Shown here: in pieces, positions 20,132 to 31,447 of the stretch
Layout: each line of letters starts with the position of its first letter
Numbering within the stretch: the first letter of the stretch is position 1
Origin: Harmonia axyridis
Taxonomy: Eukaryota > Arthropoda > Insecta > Coleoptera > Coccinellidae
Assembly (NCBI RefSeq): GCF_914767665.1
Contig: NC_059504.1
Span: forward strand, 39,029,720-39,093,719
Direction: 5' to 3'
Length of the DNA stretch: 64,000 nt
Position numbers and translations under genes: made by a program
Notes under the pieces: model-generated
Databases searched by the model: none
Told to the model about the DNA's origin: nothing
Seen by the model: the letters and a program-made list of their open reading frames with translations, nothing else

Positions 20132-20719
20132 CCGTGTTAGCCGCTCGTTTTCTGAGAAGCCCCGATCTTTGGCGGTCACATCATCCGCCTCTTCTGTAGA
20201 TGTGACCACAATGCGAATTTGGACTCCCAGAGTGTGAGGCCGTCCATCAAGATGTCCTTATGTTGGAGTCCGAAGTGGGTAGTCGTTGGTCGTGGGGGAT
20301 CCATACGAATGGTCGCTAATCCTTTTATGTTTCAGAATAGAGATGTCTAAAAGTAGTAGGACCTATTCAATGTCAGGCTGGTGGATTCCATGTTAGAACG
20401 CCTAGACGAGCTGGTGGTAGAAGCATTCGACTACTGGCCAAGACTACGAGGGGGTAATGTCCAGGGAATACTTGTGCCCGAAAGAGTTCCCCCAAGATAG
20501 TCGAGTCCAAACGAGGCGACAAGAGAAGCCATCGCGAGCTGAAGAAAACCGCAATCAGCAGGCGAGGTCAGACCAGCCCAACCCCGAGTCCATTGGAATC
20601 CAATGCGAGCTGCTGCGAACCTCGACGAACCTCCATCGCTGGTCATTGAAGATTCATCCAGGGGTTATATTGGCCGTCTGCCAATAGATTTCTGAACAAC
20701 GAGGTAGCAGGTGGTGACT
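20132..20719 (+). other. Untranslated spacer between pol and polypurine tract
   Basis: About 590 bp with no ORF longer than 76 codons. The 76-codon frame at 20457-20687 has no membrane or signal segment, so this is not an env gene. The base composition resembles the coding part rather than the AT-rich LTR. It could carry packaging or export signals, or be the remnant of a lost gene. Confidence 0.6.
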
Positions 20720-20743
20720 AAAAAAAAACTATAGTTTTTTTTT
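20720..20743. repeat. Perfect 24-bp palindrome beside the polypurine tract
   Basis: Nine A, CTATAG, nine T: perfectly self-complementary, touching the purine tract on its 5' side. T-rich stretches just upstream of the polypurine tract are common in retroelements; a perfect A9/T9 palindrome is not typical. Confidence 0.85.
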
Positions 20744-20761
20744 GGGGAAGTAAGGGGGGTG
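20744..20761 (+). other. Polypurine tract
   Basis: GGGGAAGTAAGGGGGGTG directly precedes the TGTAAC start of the 3' LTR. This is where RNase H would leave the primer for plus-strand synthesis. Confidence 0.9.
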
Positions 20762-23307
20762 TGTAACGAAGTGAAATTCGTTACTAGAATCACCCGGTAT
20801 AATTTAGCCCAGGTTAAGAATTCAATAATTATTTTACTGGAATCACCTGGTATAATTTACCACAGGTTTAGAATTCAGTAATTATTTTATTAGAATCACC
20901 CAGTATAATTTGCCCCAGGTTTAGAATTCCATCATTATTCTACCAGTCATATGAGTAGGTGAAAATAAAATATTTATTTGAGAGCAGTGAAGGTATTTTT
21001 CGTCCAATTCAGAAATTTTCATTTGGAATAATTTCTGATTTATTTATTTCATGAAAATATAACGATGCAATTTAAAATATCAGTCTATGTATAAAAACTT
21101 CCGTGCGACACCGCTACAGGCGTTATCTCTTCAATATGTTCTTTTTTACATGTTGTCGATTGTTTTTCATATTCACATTGCCGATTTTGAGACTCGAAAT
21201 TTTTCCAATTATTCTTGTCGGTGTCTTCGAAGTAGAAAGATATTTTTCCAATTAGTCTCGCCGGTGTCTTCGAAGTATCAAGATATTTTCCGATTTACTC
21301 CTGTCGGCGTCTTCGAGCTATATATTTTCATAGTTATTGAGCGGATTTTCATGAGTAACAATTTAGAGTTAAATTTTTAGTTTGCAATTTTTCTTTTGAA
21401 CGTTGGACGTTTTAGTGCCGTATTTTATATTCGTGAATTTGACACTTAGCCCGTACACGAAAAGAATTTGAGTTCGTGTAGTGAAGTGGGAAATTCTTAG
21501 GATTGGTAAGAACCGTTTTATTCCTGTCTGTATTATCGGTGACTTTCCTGTGTTCCATCGATACTTTCCGAGTGTGATTTATTTGTAATTTATTTTATTT
21601 CTAAGATCTTTCTTTCTCAAGTGGAGTTTGTCTGTTCGGTTCCTTATTGCGAGCAACTCTTATTTGGAACTACCAGGCAAGACTCCTTATCTTGGGGAGA
21701 GGGGTCGTTTATTTCCGATCTCCGGATCACTGCGGTCTTTAAGGATAATTATCCTGTCCGGTCCGACTCGAGTCGTTAATTGGTGGATGCGCCGAGGTAT
21801 ACCGTAAGTGAAATTTATTTCTTTGATCTTTCTTTCTCAAGTGGAGTTTGTCTGTTCGGTTCCTTATTGCGAGCAACTCTTATTTGGAACTACCAGGCAA
21901 AACTCCTTATCTTGAGGAGAGGGGTCGCTAATTTCCGATCTCTGGATCACCGTGGTCTTTTGGGCTAATTACCCTGTCCGGTCTGACTCGAGTCGTGAAT
22001 TGGTGGATGCGCCGGAGTAAACCCTGAGCGAAATTTATTTCTTAGGTCTTTCTTTCTCAAGTGGAGTTTGTCTGTCCGGTTCCTTATTGCGAGCAACTCT
22101 TATTTGGAACTACCAGGCAGAACTCCTCATCTTGAGGAGAGGGGTCGCTAATTTCCGATCTCCGGATCACCGCGGTGTTTTGGGCTAATTACCCTGTCCG
22201 ATCTGACTCGAGTCGTGAATTGGTGGATGCGCCAAAGTATACCCTGAACGAAATTCTTTCTTAGATCTTTCTTTCTCAAGTGGAGTTTGTCTGTCCGGTT
22301 CCTTATTGCGAGCAACTCTTATTTGGAACTACCAGGCAGAACTCCTTATCTTGAGGAGAGGGGTCGCTAATTTCCGATCTCCGGATCACCGCGGTGTTTT
22401 GGGCTAATTACCCTGTCCGGTCTGACTCGAGTCGTGAATTGGTGGATGCGCCGAAGTATACCCTGAGTGAAATTTATTTCTTAGATCTTTCTTTCTCAAG
22501 TGGAGTTTGTCTGTCCGGTTCCTTATCGCGAGCAACTCTTATTTGGAACTACCAGGCATAACTCCTTATCTTGGGGAGAGGGGTCGCGTATTTCCGATTC
22601 ACTGATCACCGTGGTCATTTCGGTGAGTCACCCTGCCCAGTCTGACTTAATATCAATTTTTGGTGGATGCGCCGATACAAGACCTGATTCGAAGATATTG
22701 TTCAGGCTTGCTGTTTCTAATAAAGAGGTATCGAACCGGACCGTACGGAACACAGGATAGGTAGTCACATCTGACTTATTAGAGTGCATTTCACACGCCA
22801 ATCTGCATGCTTTCCACGCTTGTCCGCACTTAACCGTTTTTATCATCGCTCAATTTGCTTGCTTACTGCTTACTCATTTCTGCTGCTTGATATACGCCAC
22901 CTGCTCACCTCGCTTAGTTCTCGTTCCGTACCGTGTTGCATTGTAAATATTGGCTTTTGGTGTTTAGTAGCCTTTTGCATTATTGTATATATAGGATAGT
23001 ATTGTATATAATTTGGTGTTGTACATAAGGGAACGGATATTGTTAAATATAGTGTGTTTCGTCAGGGTGTCTTTTATTTATCTCATAGACATTTACTGCC
23101 GTTTAGCGAAATAAATCACCACTGGTCAATCGCTCTTACCTTAGATTGAATCGAACCCTTCTCCAACTGTTTAAAAGCTACCCAGGGTCGATAATAGTGA
23201 GCGACGTAAGGAATTGCGACCTTATAAAACCTATCGCAATTGGCGCCCGAGGTAATTTAGGAGAGAAATAGTAAACAATCATCAATCCGAAGAAAGTCGC
23301 CGTCACA
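20762..23307 (+). repeat. 3' LTR, 2546 bp, shortened tandem array
   Basis: Same ends and same 53-bp and 43-bp arrays as the 5' LTR and no other difference noticed by eye, except that 493 bp are missing. The join at about 22573-22587 fuses the unit starting at 22480 to the last diverged unit within the shared word GGAGAGGGGTCGC. It therefore has about four and a half 220-bp units. Followed by the GGCT target duplication. Confidence 0.95.
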
Positions 23308-23311
23308 GGCT

Positions 23312-24374
23312 TAAACTAAAAATTTATACGTTCTATTCCCAGAGCGAAGGATCAAATGAAAACAGGCCTAATTCCATTAACTCGTTTCTGCAGTATGGTG
23401 TTAATATAATGCTTTCGTTTATGGGAGAACGTGGGGTTGGAAATGGTTGGGGATGAGTTATTTCCTTTTCCGAGAATACGATTAATGCTTTTAGTTTTTC
23501 ATATTTCTCATAAATGAAACGAAGATACACCGCCATGTAATTCGTTCGGTAAGTTTCTGTTTCACCCCATTCATGAAACTTTCATCTTAACTCTGTTGTT
23601 AGCTGTGATGTTATCCGAAATATCAAGACAGACAGAATTGAGTAGAATACGCACTTTTGTTGTTTGTGAAGGCAACAATCGGTACTCTTATTATAACGTC
23701 CAATTGAGATTATCTCTTTTTTGTCAGTTCTACTTAACCATAAAAGTGAGAGTATCTAAATATTTAACATATATTAATTATTCTAATTTCTAAGGTATAC
23801 ATATACATAGATTCAACTTGTTATTCTGAAGGAAATTTTTTGTCAGTATATATCTTTTTGTTTTTCATCTTGGCAACGTTCGAAGTTTGACCGTTCACAG
23901 ATGAAAATAAAAATTTACTCTTGTAGGAAATGAATTAAACAACAATAATAAATAATTGGAGATGAATAGAGCAGAAACGATTGAAAAAAACTTATGATTT
24001 TGATATTCTGAAGGTATTGTTGATGAATTTAAATTTGATAAATTTGATATCAGACCTATTATGGATGGTTGCAAGCTGCATACCTACGTTGTTATTACCG
24101 AAAATGAAATATAAAGCAAGAGGAGGATATTTATCACAAACAAATTTTCGGTAACTCATTTATTGTATTATAAATACTTATTCGTTCATCCAATGGAAAT
24201 GAATAGTTAGCTTATGCTGGTTTTTCTAATATAGTAGCTTATTTCCAAAGTATGTCTTATAGTTGGAAAAACTTTAGTGTGCAGGTTTCAAACGTGGCAT
24301 AGCTAATTTTGAAAATTTGAAATGGCTAGTATTTAGTTTAAGATTTTAGGCCGAATCGGAATCAACCGTTGAAA
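23312..24374. other. Unassigned sequence
   Basis: AT-rich flank on the 3' side of the gypsy element. No gene or repeat recognised; the short ORFs at 23333-23536 and 23596-23793 have no motif. Confidence 0.5.
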
Positions 24375-24380
24375 ATATAT

Positions 24381-25765
24381 CGGGTGTCCCAAGGTGAGTG
24401 GCCTATTAGATTATTTTGGAAACTATTGATGGTAAAGATTTCAAATTTTGTGAATAGATATTTGGCCATGTAAGGTACATTTTTGAAATAATTTCACATT
24501 TCCAGTGTTGCCGGATGTACGACAATTTGGCAACAACTTTGTTATTTTAAACGGGACATCCGGTATTTCTATTTTTTTTATGATACTCCATAAAATATTA
24601 AATCTATTCACTATTACTTTTCCATCCCTTTCTTCAACGGTTTTTGAGTTATTAATTATTTTTCGAAATTTTGGATCAAATTGGCGTATTATGAAAATGA
24701 CTCTAGTTCGCTCAATATTTGAGATTTAAGTCAGAAATTTTGCAAGTCGTTAGATATTGATCTGATCTGTGTCACTGCTTTTGAATTATGGTTGTCAATA
24801 ATACAGGACGGACCAAAAAAAATCATCATTTTCCAAGTTACAAAATTGTAAAAAAGTCTATTTTTTCAAATTAGACACCTAGTATATTTTTCAATTTTTG
24901 GAATCAGTACAACACACTCTACAATTTTTCTTCTCACATCCCTATACCTATCTCAACTGGATTCCGAGTTATATGCGTTTATTAGATTTCACATTGATTC
25001 AATAAGTTAATTTCTTTTGTATTGTTATTTTCTCTATGTCGTTCATAGATGGATAAATCAATGAATCAGTTCAATCCATAAGTGTCAAAATAAACAATTA
25101 TTGCCTAACAGGTGTTTTGTTCCGAGGTTTTTCTATAAATAATGGCTCAAGAAAGATATACACATATAACGCATATAACTCGGACTCCAGTTGAGATAGG
25201 TAAAGGGACGTGAATAGAAAAATTGTAGAGTGTGTTGTACTGATTCCAAAAATTGAAAAATATACTGGGTGTCTAATTTGAAAAAATAGACTTTTTTACA
25301 ATTTTGTAACTTGGCAAATGATGATTTTTTTTGTTCCGTCCTGTATTATTGACAACCATAATTCAAAAGCAGTGACACAGATCAGATCAATATCTAGCGA
25401 CTTGCAAAATTTCTGACTTAAATCTCAAATATTGAGCGAACTAGAGTCATTTTTGTAATACGCCAATTTGATCTAAAATTTCGAAAAATAATTAATAACT
25501 CAAAAACCGTTAAAGATAGGGATGGAAAAGTAGGAGTGAATAGATTTAATATTTTATGGAGTATCATAAAAAAATAGAAATACCTGATGTCCCATTTAAA
25601 ATAACAAAGTTGTTGCCAAATTGTCGTACATCCGGCAACACTGGAAATGTGAAATTATTTCAAAAATGTACCTTACATGGCCAAATATCTATCCACCAAA
25701 TTGGAAATCTTTACCATCAATAGTTTCCATAATAATCTAATAGGCCACTCACCTTGGGACACCCG
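24381..25765. mobile_element. Foldback element 1, about 600-bp inverted arms
   Basis: The left arm (24381-24985) and right arm (about 25160-25765) are inverted copies with only scattered mismatches, separated by a loop of about 175 bp. Ends are CGGGTGTCCCAAGGTGAGTG and its complement. ATATAT flanks both ends (24375-24380, 25766-25771); because that word is self-complementary it may be target duplication or element edge. Arms contain inner copies of end-like words such as GGGACATCCGG and CTGGGTGTC. No transposase is encoded, so it must be mobilised in trans. Superfamily not assigned. Confidence 0.85.
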
Positions 25766-25771
25766 ATATAT

Positions 25772-26249
25772 ACACACCGGCAAAATCAGGAGAATGGACT
25801 AAATCTCAAGAAATTTGGTAATTAATTTTCGTAATTGTAACCCTCTGGCCGGTTTTAGCAATTATTTTTTTCAAATTGTAGCTTGGAAACATAACTGTTC
25901 ACATACCTTCCTTATTTACTTCCTTTTTTGTTTGACAGTATACAGCGATGAAAAAAATCGAAAGAAAGGCTTTATTCAGAACTCCGTGTGAAGGGACAAT
26001 AAACTACAAACTTCTTTGAGATTTTGTCTGTTCTCCTTGCCGGTATGAATATGTAGAAGTCAAAGACTTGTCCTGTTTTCGGAGATTGGAATACCATAAT
26101 TGAATATTCATTATCTAAACTAAGTTGGCACTCATCAATTAATCTTCAAATTAATTTAAATGAGATATTATTGCTTGAAACATATAATCCACTGAATCCA
26201 CAAAGAGGTTATTCATTTTCAACAATTAGTTTCGGAGATTCTCCTGAAG
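25772..26249. other. Unassigned sequence
   Basis: AT-rich, no gene seen. It separates foldback element 1 from an inverted-repeat element starting near 26250. Confidence 0.45.
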
Positions 26250-26995
26250 GACCAGAGAACAGCCTAATGGAAAAATTGTCGCCAGGTATTTTTTTTAAGT
26301 TTTGGTGTGTTGTAGAATATGATTTCACGCACAAAAAAGTCTTTTCGCAAATCCTTAAAAATTCTTGAATCAAGTTTTTAGCATATGTCGATTTTCTTTA
26401 GTCTTGCTGATTTTATTTGGACTTGTGGTGAACACACTTCTGTAAGTATTTACAATTTTTTAATGAAATGGAAAATAGAACCAGACAACAGCCTAATGGA
26501 AAAATTGTCACCGATTCATTTTCTGAATTTTTCGTATGTTGTAGAATATGACCTTCTGAACATTAAAGTCTATGGGTCCAACTCAATCCTAAGACTATTT
26601 TCCGAGATACAGGGTGTTGACGTTGAAAACTGGCAGTTCTTTGAAGTAACATTTCTCGTAGGAAATTATCTTGATTGATACATTTTTGCGCGACAAATAT
26701 TTTTTTACCCATTTGATAATAATTTAAGACCGGTTTTTAATGGAAATTATTGTACAATATGGGGTGAGTCGATCATAATTCAAAATACGTGAATAATGGT
26801 TTAACGTTTGTGTGTTAATAAATGAAATTAATTTCACGCTCGAGGGGGTACTTTTTCCGGAATTGTAAATATGTCTGAATGCCGTAAAAATAATTTCAAT
26901 TATTTAAAATGTAATTCATTCATTTCATAATTCACCCTGTAATTAAAAAAGTCGTCCGTGGAATTTCCAATTTTTCCATTAGGCCAGGTGCTCTT
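26250..26995. mobile_element. Short inverted-repeat element(s), CCTAATGGAAAAA family
   Basis: The word AACAGCCTAATGGAAAAATT occurs at about 26258 and 26485, and its complement TTTTCCATTAGGCC near 26973-26986. The body (26483-26990) is similar, in reverse orientation, to 63120-63497, including the TCCGTGGAATTTCC block. No coding capacity. The doubled left end suggests a partial tandem or a nested copy. Confidence 0.6.
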
Positions 26996-27179
26996 TTCAA
27001 TTTTATTGAGTATGTACATCACAAATCCAAATAAAAGCAACAAAACAAAAAAAGAACGACGTACACCATGAATTTTTAGTGCATTAGTGAATTTTTAGTA
27101 TCCAAGAGTTCCTGTCCAGTAGTTTGAATTTTTAATATCTTTTAAATTAACTTATTTTTTTGTGTTGCAGTGTTGTAGT

Positions 27180-27592
27180 GAGAAATGGTATTTTATATCA
27201 TTCATAGTCGTATTACTTTATTGAGTAATGCATTTATATTTTATATTTTGACAATGATACTCTATATCATTTAAAAATTGTATAACTTTATTGAGTTATT
27301 TCTACTATTTGTATATTGTGACAATGATGAGAAATGATTTATACCATTTCGAAGTTATTACTTTATTGAGTAATGCATTTATATTTTATATTTTGACTCT
27401 ATGATACTCTGTATCATTTAATAATTGTATAACTCTATTGAGTTATTTCTACAATTTGTATATTCTGACAATGATGAGAAATGCTTTATACCATTTCGAA
27501 GTTATTGTATTTTTTATTGAGTCCTGTGACGTATGCAATACAATGAATTTTTGTAAAGGAGCATCAATAAATTATCTATCTATCTATCTTTT
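27180..27592 (+). mobile_element. LINE 3' end with 147-bp tandem repeat in its UTR
   Basis: Two and a third copies of a roughly 147-bp AT-rich unit (starts at about 27180, 27329 and 27476, each GAGAAATG) are followed by TTTTGTAAAGGAGCATCAAT, AAATTA and a (TATC)n run at 27577-27590. The final block matches the usual 3' terminus of insect LINEs. No coding part is retained. Confidence 0.65.
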
Positions 27593-28355
27593 CAAGTTTT
27601 TCAAGGATTTTCGAAAAATTGTTGAAAAAAATTTCACATTCACAATTTTTCATCCAAGTAAACATAATTAACCCTCTCAAAAATATTATTTCACCGAATT
27701 AAAATTTTCGACAAAAAGTTATTATTATTCAGCCTAATCTGCTAATCGGTTCGTTTTCAACGAATTAGGGTGGATCCAAGCTCGCCTTTGAAATGAAAAG
27801 TATAAGTTTATCGAACGCTTCCGTATCACCGGGACAAGGGTGGATATTGTCCTGATAAAATCAGGACGGGAATACCGGGATGAAGGGGAAAGAACTGACG
27901 TAAGCTATTAGATATTTCACGAACGAAAGGGATTTATACCACTATACAAGATTGGACTTCCGTCTTTTATCATCTTACCGATGTCATTTCGCTAGTTCTT
28001 CGGGGTCACAATTCATCCCGAAATCCAATAGTAACTTGGCGATGAATCATATGAGAATGAAATGAAAACGGAAACTACTGGAGTTTCAATGTCAATTTTG
28101 TCTGCAATTCACGATGCACTGGGTCGATATTTACCTATATGGGAAATTACGCAAGAATATTCTGCGAATTTGTATGCGAGAGTTATTCATTGTGTGTTCA
28201 TTATTAAAATGTTGGAAGCACACCTTTCACATGAAGAATATTTTAATCTACAAACTTATATCTAATGTAAATATTATTTTTTCTATGATAATATAAAAGA
28301 AACGTAAATAAAACACGCCTTCATTCAGAATATCGATCAATTTGTTATTTCAATA
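27593..28355. other. Unassigned sequence
   Basis: No gene recognised. The 67- and 60-codon overlapping ORFs at 28062-28296 show no motif. Confidence 0.45.
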
Positions 28356-29662
28356 CAGGGTGATTCACCGGGATGGCCTATTAGACGTTTATGGAAAACT
28401 AATCATAATTTTGAGCTGAAAATTTGCATATCAGGGTTTGAGACAATGATCTTTCTCCCTAAAATATTTTCATACCTCTACAACTTCCGGTTATATCGGA
28501 AACAGACTACTACTTCCTTATTTTAAATGGCACACCCAGTATATTATTGCATCAATAGATAGCTTTTTCGATGGACATTTCGGCAATATGCCATAACGTG
28601 GGTAAAAATTCAACGGTTCATGAGTTATTGGGATTCTTATGAAAAAAAAAGGTGGCGATGAGGACTCACATTTTTCTGAATGTTCCAGCAGAAAAAGCTT
28701 TTTTCGAAAAATTTTCTTTTTTCTCGATTCCGAAAATACGTAGTATTATAAGACTGTTTTCGGCTTGGACCAAAAATGTACAGAGTGTTTATAAAAGGAT
28801 CATGAACTTGGATAACTCAAATTCATCGAAACTCAAGATTTTCAAAATGGAACCTACATTTTTCATTATTTCAATCGATTCTATGTACAAAAATAGTGGG
28901 GGTTACTCTAGCAAACCCTATACCTAAAATGGATACTTCAAAAGTTATCGGGGAAGAACTTATGAAAACATCGAATTCCTGTACTATTCACGTCCAAGTT
29001 AAATTGCTCAATCGAATTTTAGTTTCTTTCTGTGTTTTTCGGAAATCGCAGACTACTCCACACAGTTATAAATAGCGGTCTTTCCTCATTTCAAGTTCTT
29101 CCTCGATAACTCATGAAGAATTCATTTTAGGTATAGGGTTTGCTTAAGTAACCCCAACTATTTTTGAACGTAGAATCGATTGAAATAATAAAAAATATAG
29201 GTTCTAATTTGAAAAACTCGAGTTTTGATGAATTCGAGTTGTCCAAGTTCATGATCCCCTTATGAACACCCTGAACATTTTTGGCCCAAACTGCAAACAG
29301 TCCTATAATACTACGTATTTGCGGAATCGAAAATGAAAAAAATTTGGAAAGAGCTCGTTCTGCGGTAATATTAAAAAAATGTGAGTCCTCATCGCCACCA
29401 TTTTTTTCATAAGAATCCCAATAACTCATGAACCGTTGAGTTTTTCTCAAAAAAGCTATCTAATGATGCAATAATATACTGGGTGTGCCATTTGAAATAA
29501 GGAAGTAGAAGTCTATTTCCGGTATAACCGGAAGTTTTAGAGATCTGAAAATATTTTAGGGAGAAAGATCACTGTCTCAAACCCAGATATGCAAATTTTC
29601 AGCTCAAAATTATGATTAGTTTTCCATAAACGTCTAATAGGCCATCCCGGTGAATCACTCTG
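28356..29662. mobile_element. Foldback element 2a, about 600-bp inverted arms
   Basis: Ends are CAGGGTGATTCACCGGGATG and the complement (CACTCTG at 29656-29662). The left arm (28356-28965) and right arm (about 29096-29662) pair through most of their length, leaving a loop of about 130 bp. TA flanks both ends. Same family as the element at 32859-34457 and related in its first 30 bp (GGCCTATTAGA) to foldback element 1. Both arms carry inward-facing ORFs (28652-28927 plus, 29450-29127 minus) with similar translations; these may simply reflect arm identity. Confidence 0.85.
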
Positions 29663-29924
29663 TATAATGTTTCTACCTTGTCATTGGGTGTGGTATGCCT
29701 ATAACATCATTCAAATTCCTCTCTTACATGACTCGATCTTTATGAGTTCATTTTCGATGACTCGCCAGCACATTCCTCAGACTCTCAGATCTTTTTGTTT
29801 AAGGTCCGGAATTTACATTTCCTTCGCCTCTAATTTCATTTCTCCTGTTTTCTGCTGTTGTCTGATCGGAAGGCTTTCCTCCCTACTTCATGTCACTTTT
29901 TTCTTCTATTTAGTTCTTTGAAAG
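29663..29924. other. Likely continuation of a Jockey 3' end
   Basis: T-rich sequence which, read on the minus strand, follows the Jockey RT relic (30560-29925) and is probably its 3' untranslated part, cut by the foldback element. No tail was identified. Confidence 0.3.
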
Positions 29925-30560
29925 AGGTATTCCCTCTTATCTGTCTTTCTTATTTTAATTTGTATTATCTTTCTTAATTCCTTATTCTCGTGCTCTTTCA
30001 GCGTCTTTATTGTCTTTTTTCTTTGTTTATTGACTATTTCTTCAATAGTTTCAATTTTCAGTTCTTCTCTGATTTGTTGGTTAGTTAGTTACCATGGGGC
30101 GCCAACCGCTGTTCTTATTACTGAATTTAGCGTACTTTGCAACTGATGATGATTATTGTTCTTCGTATTGTACCAGGTAACTCCTGCATACGTAATGCTT
30201 GGTATTAGCACTATTTTTATTATCATCAGCTTGTTTTTTTGAGAAAGTTTACTTGTAGGATTAAGCAATGGGTACAGTCTGCCGTGCAATTGCCTTGTCT
30301 TTTTTCTGTTTTTTTCTATCTGTTTGTTAAAATTCATTCTTTCATCCAATATTACTCCCAGATATTTTGCTTCCTCTTCCATTCTATCGTCTGGTTTTCT
30401 ATTTTGACGTTTTCTGCTTTCTCTTTCTTTACTGTTGTTCCCCCGAAGTAGATTGCAACTGTTTTCGATGTGTTCACTTTGAATCTCCATTTCTTGAAGT
30501 ATTCCATCAGTCCAGCACATTTCGAGCAATATCTCACCAATAACGGATGTTGGAATCCAG
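29925..30560 (-). pseudogene. Jockey-type reverse transcriptase C-terminal relic
   Basis: The minus strand gives FKKWRFKVNTSKTVAIYFGG in one frame and KYLGVILDERMNF, LYPLLNPTSKLS and ITYAGVTWYNT in another, the thumb and C-terminal part of Jockey LINE RTs. A frameshift lies near 30440, and a stop follows the VGAPW block near 30089, after which NQQIREELKIETIEE continues the family pattern. The catalytic YADD part is absent, so the copy is truncated and dead. Confidence 0.8.
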
Positions 30561-30600
30561 ATCGCCAATAGTCTGAGTATAATTAGTTATACTATCACAA

Positions 30601-30738
30601 GAGCATAGACAATATTCGATTATATACCCATTCACGAGTCGTAGTTCGCGAAACATCACGAGAGCGCAGTTCGAGTGGTGTTTCGCGAACTACGTCGAGT
30701 GAAGAGGTTCGTATAATCGAAATATATTGTCTATGCTC
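30601..30738. repeat. 138-bp composite palindrome (locus 3)
   Basis: The outer arms (from 30601, GAGCATAGACAATAT, and ending 30738, its complement) and the inner arms (CGTAGTTCGCGAAACATCAC against GTGGTGTTTCGCGAACTACG) form a nearly continuous stem of about 59 bp, with small unpaired islands and a GAGAGCGCAGTTCGA loop. A second, left-arm-only copy starts at 31003. Confidence 0.85.
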
Positions 30739-31002
30739 GAGTGGTATTCGTTACGATTATAAAACGAATAATTTCAATAACTATAACCAAAGCACTGCAT
30801 TTTAATAATTCAATGACGTTCCACTGAGCTTGACTTTTATTTTTTGGCGAACGTTCAAGAATGTTACTATGGAAATGATCACAATATGTAGTATAGTAGT
30901 ATAGTGTATTCACTTATCAATACGCCGTTACTATGGGAAATTTACGGATTCTATTGTTTCATCAGAACATGAGTTGTATAATCTGTTATAATAATACAAC
31001 AA

Positions 31003-31080
31003 GAGCATAGACAATATTCGATTATACACCGATTCACGAGACGTATTTCGCGAAACATCACTGCTCGCTGCTCGATGCTG
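31003..31080. repeat. Half copy of the locus-3 palindrome
   Basis: GAGCATAGACAATATTCGAT and the following ATTCACGAG and TTCGCGAAACATCAC repeat the left arm of the 30601 palindrome, then a TGCTCGCTGCTCGATGC segment. The right arm is missing; mariner coding sequence starts instead. Confidence 0.8.
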
Positions 31081-31086
31081 ATTTTA

Positions 31087-31447
31087 CTGCATGACGATGT
31101 TCGACCCCATGTTGCGAAAGTGTTCAGTACATACTTGGAAACGTTGAAATAGGAAGTCCTGCCCCACCCGCCGTATTCTTGTTGCTCCCTCGGACTATCA
31201 CTTCCTTCGATCAATGTCACACGGCCTGGCTGACCAGCACTTCCGGTCTTAGAAGTGAAAATTAGATCGATTTATGAATCACTCCAAAAGCTGACCATTT
31301 TTTTCAATGCGGGATTCATACGCTGCCCGAAAAATGAGAGAAAGTAGTGGACAGCGGTGAACAATACTTTGAATCATAAATGTATAATTTTTTACAATTA
31401 AGCCTTGAATTTCGGAAAAAAACGGCGGAAGTAAAGTTATATGCCTA
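31087..31447 (+). pseudogene. Mariner transposase 3' fragment
   Basis: Plus-strand frames read HDDVRPHVAKV (second catalytic Asp region kept), YLETLK, PHPPYS, VAPSDYHFLRSMSHGLADQH, and end at SGEQYFES. The downstream CGGAAAAAAACGGCGGAAGT resembles the 3' end of cecropia/irritans-type mariners. It is 5'-truncated, with a stop inside YLETLK-EVL and a small deletion after PPYS. Same general family as the relic at 6939-7858. Confidence 0.8.

Larger units (their letters stand above)
12002..23307 (+). mobile_element. Full-length Ty3/gypsy LTR retrotransposon
   Basis: An 11.3-kb element starting TGTAAC and ending GTCACA at both LTRs, flanked by a 4-bp duplication GGCT (11998-12001 and 23308-23311), as expected for Ty3/gypsy integrase. 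Order: 5' LTR, primer-binding site, gag, pol (protease, RT, RNase H, integrase), a 590-bp untranslated stretch, polypurine tract, 3' LTR. There is no env, so it is not an errantivirus type. The LTRs appear identical by eye except for a 493-bp block missing from the 3' LTR, and gag and pol are open, so insertion is recent and the copy may be active. The LTRs are unusually long for the group. Clade within Ty3/gypsy was not determined. Confidence 0.97.

Noticed and set aside
20457..20687. Possible env or third ORF after pol
   Set aside because: Only 76 codons, no signal peptide, no membrane segment.
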